A stretch of DNA of 64,000 bases from Pokkaliibacter sp046614695 (lineage in GTDB: Bacteria > Pseudomonadota > Gammaproteobacteria > Pseudomonadales > Balneatricaceae): NCBI RefSeq assembly GCF_046614695.1, contig NZ_JBKKHQ010000025.1:9218-73217 (forward strand). The letters run 5' to 3'. The position numbers and the translations under genes are program-made. The notes below the pieces were generated by a model. The model saw only the letters and a program-made list of their open reading frames with translations. It did no database searches and had not been told where the DNA came from. Shown in pieces: positions 59,479 to 64,000 of the stretch. The number at the start of each line of letters is the position of its first letter. Position 1 is the stretch's first letter.

Positions 59479-60498
59479 ATGGCATTTCGTATTGCCATCA
59501 ATGGATACGGTCGAATTGGTCAGTCCGTGCTACGGGCGTTGTATGAAAGCGGCTATCGCGATCAGTTTGAAGTGGTTGCGCTCAATGAGCTTTCTGATAT
59601 TGAAACGGTCGCGTATTTGACCCGTTATGACACGACCCACGGGCGTTTTCCGTTAGAAGTCCGTCATGAAGAGGATTATCTCTGTGTCGGGCGGGATCGT
59701 ATCAAGGTTGTGAATGCGCCGACGCCTGAAGCCTTGCCCTGGAAAAGTCTCGGTATTGATCTGGTTTTGGAGTGTTCCGGTACCTTCACTGAGCGTGAAG
59801 CGGCCGAGCAGCATCTGAAAGCGGGCGCGGCACGATTGCTCTTTAGCCAGCCTGCCTCTGCGGAAGTGGATGCCACGATCGTGTATGGCGTGAATCAGCA
59901 TCAGTTGCGCGCAGAACATACGATCGTCTCCGCTGCGTCCTGTACCACTAACTGTGTAGTGCCAGTACTCGATTTACTGGAGCGCACTTACGGAATCGAA
60001 TGTGGTGTGACCACCACGATTCACTCGGCCATGAATGACCAGCCGGTGATCGATGCCTATCACAATACCAATCTTCGTCTGACCCGAAGCGCCCTTAGCT
60101 CTATTATCCCTGTGGATACCGGACTGGCGCGCGGGTTGGATCGTCTGTTACCGCAGTTGTCAGGGCGTTTCCAATGCTTGGCAGTGCGTGTGCCGACCAT
60201 TAATGTGTCGGCGATGGATATCACCCTGAATCTTAATAAGAGTGTCACTGCTGCCGAGGTGAACACCTTGTTGGAAGCCGCCAGTCGTGATGGCGAGTTA
60301 CAAGGCTTGTTGGGCTTTACCCAGGAGCCCCATGCCTCGGTCGATTTTAATCACGATGGTCGCTCCGCCATCATCGATGGCACTCAGACCCGAGTGAGTG
60401 GCGACCGGATGTTGAAAATGTTTTGTTGGTTCGACAATGAGTGGGGTTACGCCAACCGGATGCTCGATGTGGCATACCACTGGCTGACCCGGACATAA
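59479..60498 (+). CDS. epd: D-erythrose-4-phosphate dehydrogenase
   Basis: 339 residues of the GAPDH family. NAD-binding start MAFRIAINGYGRIGQSVLRAL; catalytic Cys in SAASCTTNCVVP; His in TTIHSAMNDQPVID. The Epd-type active-site region (NDQPVIDAYHNTNLRLTRSA) and the tkt-epd-pgk-fba gene order distinguish it from GapA. In the family it oxidises erythrose-4-phosphate to 4-phosphoerythronate, first step of pyridoxal phosphate synthesis. Confidence 0.92.
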   Translation: MAFRIAINGYGRIGQSVLRALYESGYRDQFEVVALNELSDIETVAYLTRYDTTHGRFPLEVRHEEDYLCVGRDRIKVVNAPTPEALPWKSLGIDLVLECSGTFTEREAAEQHLKAGAARLLFSQPASAEVDATIVYGVNQHQLRAEHTIVSAASCTTNCVVPVLDLLERTYGIECGVTTTIHSAMNDQPVIDAYHNTNLRLTRSALSSIIPVDTGLARGLDRLLPQLSGRFQCLAVRVPTINVSAMDITLNLNKSVTAAEVNTLLEAASRDGELQGLLGFTQEPHASVDFNHDGRSAIIDGTQTRVSGDRMLKMFCWFDNEWGYANRMLDVAYHWLTRT

Positions 60499-60524
60499 CA
60501 ATCTCAAGAAAAGCAGGAATGCCC

Positions 60525-61688
60525 ATGAATGTCATTACCATGAACAGTCTTGAACTCGCAGGTAAGCGGGTGCTCATCCGTGAAGACCTCAATGTCCCGG
60601 TCAAAGAGGGTAAAGTGACCTCTGATGCGCGGATTCGAGCCTCCTTGCCCACTATTAAACAGGCGATGGAGCAGGGTGCCAAAGTCATGCTGATGTCTCA
60701 CCTGGGTCGCCCTGAAGAAGGCGTTTTCGATGAAGCCTCTTCACTGAAACCTGTGGCTGAGCATTTGTCCACGTTGCTGGGTAAAGAAGTGAAGCTGGTG
60801 AGTGACTGGCTGGATGGCGTGCCGGCCATGGCCGATGGTGGTGTTGTCTTGTTTGAGAACGTACGTTTCAACAAAGGCGAAGGTAAGAACGATGAAGCGC
60901 TGTCGAAGAAAATGGCAGCGCTTTGCGATATCTATGTCATGGATGCCTTCGGTACTGCACACCGGGCACAGGCATCAACCCATGGTGTCGGCCAGTTTGC
61001 TCCGGTGGCGTGTGCAGGTCCGCTGCTGGCGGCGGAACTTGAAGCGCTGGGCAAAGCGCTGGATAACCCCGCCAAGCCGATGGCTGCCATCGTGGGTGGC
61101 TCCAAGGTGTCGACCAAACTGGACGTGCTTAACTCATTGAGTGATGTCTGCGATCAGTTGATCGTGGGTGGCGGTATTGCTAATACCTTCCTGGCGGCCG
61201 CAGGTAAACCCGTCGGTAAGTCACTGTACGAAGCTGATTTGATCCCGACGGCTAAAGCGCTGATGGAAAAGTGCGCGATTCCTTTGCCTGAAGATGTCGT
61301 TGTGGCGACAGCGTTTGCTGCTGATGCAGAAGCGGTAGTGAAGTCCGTCGATGATGTGGCTGAAGATGAGATGATTCTGGATATCGGCCCTAAAACTGCA
61401 GCCAAATTGGCAGAAATGCTGAAGTGCTCCCAAACTATTCTCTGGAATGGCCCTGTGGGCGTATTCGAATTTGACCAGTTTGGAGAAGGTACCAAGACGC
61501 TATCCATGGCCATTGCCCAGTCCTCTGGCTTCTCGATTGCTGGTGGTGGCGATACCTTGGCAGCCATCGATAAATACGGCATTGCCGATCAGGTTTCCTA
61601 TATTTCTACCGGTGGCGGTGCTTTCCTCGAATTCGTGGAAGGCAAGGTGCTGCCCGCTGTAGCTATGCTGCAGCAACGAGCCGGATAA
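60525..61688 (+). CDS. pgk: Phosphoglycerate kinase
   Basis: 387 residues. Transfers phosphate from 1,3-bisphosphoglycerate to ADP in glycolysis. Motifs: RVLIREDLNVPVKEG, MLMSHLGRPEEG, FGTAHRAQASTHGV, GGSKVSTKLDVL, WNGPVGVFEF, and GGGDTLAAIDKYG. ATG 60525 chosen (AGGA 6 nt upstream, 387 residues as in E. coli); ATG 60519 is two codons earlier. Confidence 0.97.
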   Translation: MNVITMNSLELAGKRVLIREDLNVPVKEGKVTSDARIRASLPTIKQAMEQGAKVMLMSHLGRPEEGVFDEASSLKPVAEHLSTLLGKEVKLVSDWLDGVPAMADGGVVLFENVRFNKGEGKNDEALSKKMAALCDIYVMDAFGTAHRAQASTHGVGQFAPVACAGPLLAAELEALGKALDNPAKPMAAIVGGSKVSTKLDVLNSLSDVCDQLIVGGGIANTFLAAAGKPVGKSLYEADLIPTAKALMEKCAIPLPEDVVVATAFAADAEAVVKSVDDVAEDEMILDIGPKTAAKLAEMLKCSQTILWNGPVGVFEFDQFGEGTKTLSMAIAQSSGFSIAGGGDTLAAIDKYGIADQVSYISTGGGAFLEFVEGKVLPAVAMLQQRAG

Positions 61689-61787
61689 TTCGGCTCAGGG
61701 TTGGGGGTAATTTGGTGCTCCCAGCCTGCCCACATTTGGGCAATTGATCACCTGATGGACGAACCCGAACGTCCGGAGAGGAAAATT

Positions 61788-62852
61788 ATGGCTCTTGTCA
61801 GTATGCGGCAACTGCTTGATCACGCAGCCGAGCATGGCTACGGCGTACCTGCGTTCAATGTGAATAACCTTGAACAAGTGCGCGCGATCATGGAGGCCGC
61901 CGATAAAACCAGCGCTCCCGTTATCTTGCAGGCTTCTGCCGGTGCCCGTAAGTACGCAGGCGCGCCCTTCCTTCGTCACCTGATTTTGGCGGCGGTAGAA
62001 GAATTTCCCCATATTCCTGTGGTTATGCACCAGGATCATGGTACTTCCCCAAGCGTCTGTCAGCGCTCTATCCAGATGGGATTTAGCTCCGTCATGATGG
62101 ATGGCTCGCTACGCGAAGATGGTAAAACACCCGCAGACTACGACTACAACGTGGATGTTACCCGTCGCACGGTTGAAATGGCTCACGCCTGTGGTGTTTC
62201 CGTTGAGGGCGAACTCGGTTGCCTGGGCTCACTTGAAACCGGTCAGGCCGGTGAAGAGGATGGTATCGGCGCCGAAGGCACGCTGGATCACAGCCAGTTG
62301 CTGACGGATCCGGAAGAGGCGGCACAATTTGTTAAAGCGACGAATGTCGATGCGCTGGCGATTGCCATCGGTACCAGTCATGGCGCTTACAAGTTTAGCC
62401 GTCCACCGACCGGTGACATTCTTTCGATTGAGCGAATCAAGGCGATTCACCAGCGTTTACCGACCACGCATTTGGTTATGCATGGCTCTTCCTCGGTTCC
62501 TCAGGATTGGCTGGCGATCATCAATGAGTTTGGTGGTGCTATTCCAGAAACCTATGGCGTACCTGTTGAAGAGATTGTCGAGGGTATCAAGTACGGTGTT
62601 CGTAAAGTGAACATTGATACAGACCTTCGCCTGGCTTCCACTGGCGCGATTCGCCGTTTCATGGCACATAACCCCAGTGAATTTGATCCGCGTAAATACC
62701 TGAGCAAAACTATCGAAGCCATGCGTGATATCTGCATCGCACGCTACGAAGCTTTTGGTACAGCGGGTCAGGCTGAACGCATCAAGCCTATTTCGCTGGA
62801 CTCAATGGCCAATCGCTACATTAAGGGCGAACTGGATGCGCAAGTGCGCTAA
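61788..62852 (+). CDS. fba: Fructose-bisphosphate aldolase class II
   Basis: 354 residues. Zinc-dependent aldolase cleaving fructose-1,6-bisphosphate. Motifs: YGVPAFNVNNLEQVRAIMEAA, VVMHQDHGTSP (zinc/catalytic), SVEGELGCLGSLE, AIAIGTSHGAYKF and VMHGSSSVP; KVNIDTDLRLA. ATG 61788 follows GGAGAGGAAAA. 99-nt gap after pgk. Terminator follows. Confidence 0.96.
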   Translation: MALVSMRQLLDHAAEHGYGVPAFNVNNLEQVRAIMEAADKTSAPVILQASAGARKYAGAPFLRHLILAAVEEFPHIPVVMHQDHGTSPSVCQRSIQMGFSSVMMDGSLREDGKTPADYDYNVDVTRRTVEMAHACGVSVEGELGCLGSLETGQAGEEDGIGAEGTLDHSQLLTDPEEAAQFVKATNVDALAIAIGTSHGAYKFSRPPTGDILSIERIKAIHQRLPTTHLVMHGSSSVPQDWLAIINEFGGAIPETYGVPVEEIVEGIKYGVRKVNIDTDLRLASTGAIRRFMAHNPSEFDPRKYLSKTIEAMRDICIARYEAFGTAGQAERIKPISLDSMANRYIKGELDAQVR

Positions 62853-62873
62853 ATCCTGAAACGCTTTTTTGTT

Positions 62874-62900
62874 AACGCCCCGATCTCGGGGCGTTTTTAT
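62874..62900 (+). terminator. Rho-independent terminator after fba
   Basis: AACGCCCCGA-tc-TCGGGGCGTT followed by TTTATT; nine or more paired bases. Confidence 0.92.
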
Positions 62901-62948
62901 TTCTGTGAACCAGACGCTATTAATAACTGATTTATAAAGGATTCTGAT

Positions 62949-63920
62949 GTGAGTTCATGGAGTGACCTGCATGCCGAACTTCCTGTTTTCCCTTGCAGCG
63001 TGGATTCGCTTGCAACGCCATTGCAAAGTTATTTGCAGCACTATGGTCTCAAGAAAGTGGTCGAAGAGACGGGAGCAACCCTGGCACTGGGTCATCAGGA
63101 GCTAGGGGGCTACCGTATTCACCGCAGCTGCTGGACGCCTATTGGCGAAGTCAAAGCGAATCTGTTTGTTGTTACAGGGTATACCGATCATCTGGCGCTA
63201 TATGGGCCGCTTTATCAGTTGGCTCTCTCTCAGGGTTTTCGTATTCACAGCTTTGACCTGCCTGGTCATGGCCTTTCATCAGGCGAGCGTGCTGCTATTG
63301 ATAGCTTTGAGACCTATCAACGCCTCATGGATGAACTGTTTGCAACTATAACAAGGGAGTTCAGGGAGCCTTGGCTGGCTATCGGCCTGAGTACTGGAGG
63401 CGGTTTGCTGTTACAGCGACTATTAACCCAAGCTGAATTCCGAAATACGTTTATTGGAGTCTCTGCTTTAGCACCGCTCTTATATATCCGGCGGTTTGAG
63501 CAGGTCAGGCGGCTGTACTGGCTTCTTCGGCCTTTCCTTCGACGGGTTAAGCGTGTCTTTATGCCAGTCAGTCATGATGAGGCATTCAATCAGTTTCTTG
63601 AAACTTGCGATCCGCTTCAACCGCATTACCTGTCAGTGCGTTGGGTGGGAGCTATGTACCGCTGGCACCGTCAGATGCTGGATGCGCCTTCGCAAAATTA
63701 CCCAGTGCAGATTATTCAGGGCACAGCGGATGAGACAGTCGATGGTGTGCGAAATCTTCAATGTTTTGAGTCTTTATTCCCTAAAGCGCAAGTAGATCGA
63801 GTTGAAGGGGCAAGACATCATTTGATTAATGAGGCGCTACCGTGGCGTTCGGTTATGGAGTCGTATCTGCTTGCGTATTGGCAACGGCAGTTAAAGAAAG
63901 TTGCTCTTATCGATGAATAA
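62949..63920 (+). CDS. Alpha/beta hydrolase (lysophospholipase-like, S33/Hydrolase_4)
   Basis: 323 residues. Hydrolase_4 pattern: LFVVTGYTDHLALYGPLYQLALSQGFRIHSFDLPGHGLSSGERAAIDSFETYQRLMDEL, nucleophile GLSTGGG (Ser in GxSxG), acid in IQGTADETVDG, His in VEGARHHLINE. Likely esterase or lysophospholipase; substrate unknown. GTG 62949 is the start: AAGGA lies 5-7 nt upstream and no ATG is in frame near it. No signal peptide, so cytoplasmic. Confidence 0.88.
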   Translation: MSSWSDLHAELPVFPCSVDSLATPLQSYLQHYGLKKVVEETGATLALGHQELGGYRIHRSCWTPIGEVKANLFVVTGYTDHLALYGPLYQLALSQGFRIHSFDLPGHGLSSGERAAIDSFETYQRLMDELFATITREFREPWLAIGLSTGGGLLLQRLLTQAEFRNTFIGVSALAPLLYIRRFEQVRRLYWLLRPFLRRVKRVFMPVSHDEAFNQFLETCDPLQPHYLSVRWVGAMYRWHRQMLDAPSQNYPVQIIQGTADETVDGVRNLQCFESLFPKAQVDRVEGARHHLINEALPWRSVMESYLLAYWQRQLKKVALIDE

Positions 63921-63923
63921 GGG

Positions 63924-63951
63924 TTGACGGACTCATTCAAAGGTCTATAAT
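63924..63951 (+). promoter_or_regulatory. Strong sigma-70 promoter at the right edge, rRNA/tRNA type
   Basis: TTGACG and perfect TATAAT with a 16-nt spacer, followed by GCGCCCCCA, the GC-rich discriminator typical of stringently controlled stable-RNA promoters. No open frame follows in the last 50 nt, so an rRNA or tRNA operon probably begins outside the window. Confidence 0.7.
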
Positions 63952-64000
63952 GCGCCCCCACTGAACGACGCGGCGCACCGCCAAGTCGGGAAAAACAAGA

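Overview
The window reads as the chromosome of a free-living Gram-negative gammaproteobacterium. Gene order and protein types are closest to the Oceanospirillales/Pseudomonadales side: ntrBC; coaD-rsmD-(M16)-ftsYEX-rpoH; cyaY-lptM-lysA-dapF-DUF484-xerC-HAD; gshB-tonB ... yqgE-ruvX-pyrR-pyrB-pyrC'; tkt-epd-pgk-fba. The genus cannot be fixed from this sequence. Coding density is high, operons are tight with many 4- or 8-nt overlaps, and no insertion sequence, integrase, prophage or CRISPR array was seen.

Layout. 0-2.2 kb: nitrogen regulators NtrB (cut by the window edge) and NtrC. 2.2-9.6 kb: ferredoxin, CoaD, RsmD, a membrane-anchored M16 peptidase relative without its zinc site, then ftsY-ftsE-ftsX and rpoH. 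9.6-15.6 kb: periplasmic ATP-dependent DNA ligase, ExoD-like membrane protein, a secreted protein of unknown function, RNase Z, aldose epimerase and an Aer-like PAS chemoreceptor. 15.6-21.8 kb: a 1180-residue PAS/GGDEF/EAL protein and a NarX/NarL-type two-component pair. 22.0-22.5 kb: rpmB-rpmG.

22.5-27.6 kb is the most unusual stretch. A sensor kinase and an NtrC-class sigma-54 activator are followed by a minus-strand pair that looks like a type III secretion chaperone (CesT-like) and its cognate effector. Upstream of the pair is a GGAACC-N16-TCACAAA element resembling an HrpL-type hrp box. Next comes a small secreted PepSY-like protein preceded by a near-consensus sigma-54 promoter and a 42-bp dyad. 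CTATTG/CTTATTGT half-sites lie both at this dyad and upstream of the kinase gene, which suggests an autoregulated circuit controlling the PepSY protein.

27.6-34.8 kb: DedA protein, unknown protein, EamA transporter, frataxin CyaY, lipoprotein LptM, then lysA-dapF-DUF484-xerC-HAD phosphatase. 34.8-38.7 kb: pyrimidine genes, including an apparently non-catalytic dihydroorotase homologue, plus pyrB, pyrR, ruvX and yqgE. 38.8-51.0 kb looks like an insertion relative to the Pseudomonas-type order tonB-yqgE: a five-gene oligopeptide ABC transporter enclosing a YafJ-type glutamine amidotransferase, small unknown proteins, a Fur-box-preceded TonB-dependent siderophore receptor, a PepSY membrane protein and a PilZ protein. 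51.1-54.0 kb: tonB, gshB, rsmE. 54.2-55.9 kb: DUF481 beta-barrel and mscL. 55.9-62.9 kb: metK with a structured leader, then tkt, epd, pgk and fba for central carbon metabolism. 62.9-64 kb: a serine hydrolase, then a strong promoter at the right edge whose GC-rich start region suggests an rRNA or tRNA operon just outside the window.

All assignments come from reading the sequence and remembered family motifs; no database search was run.
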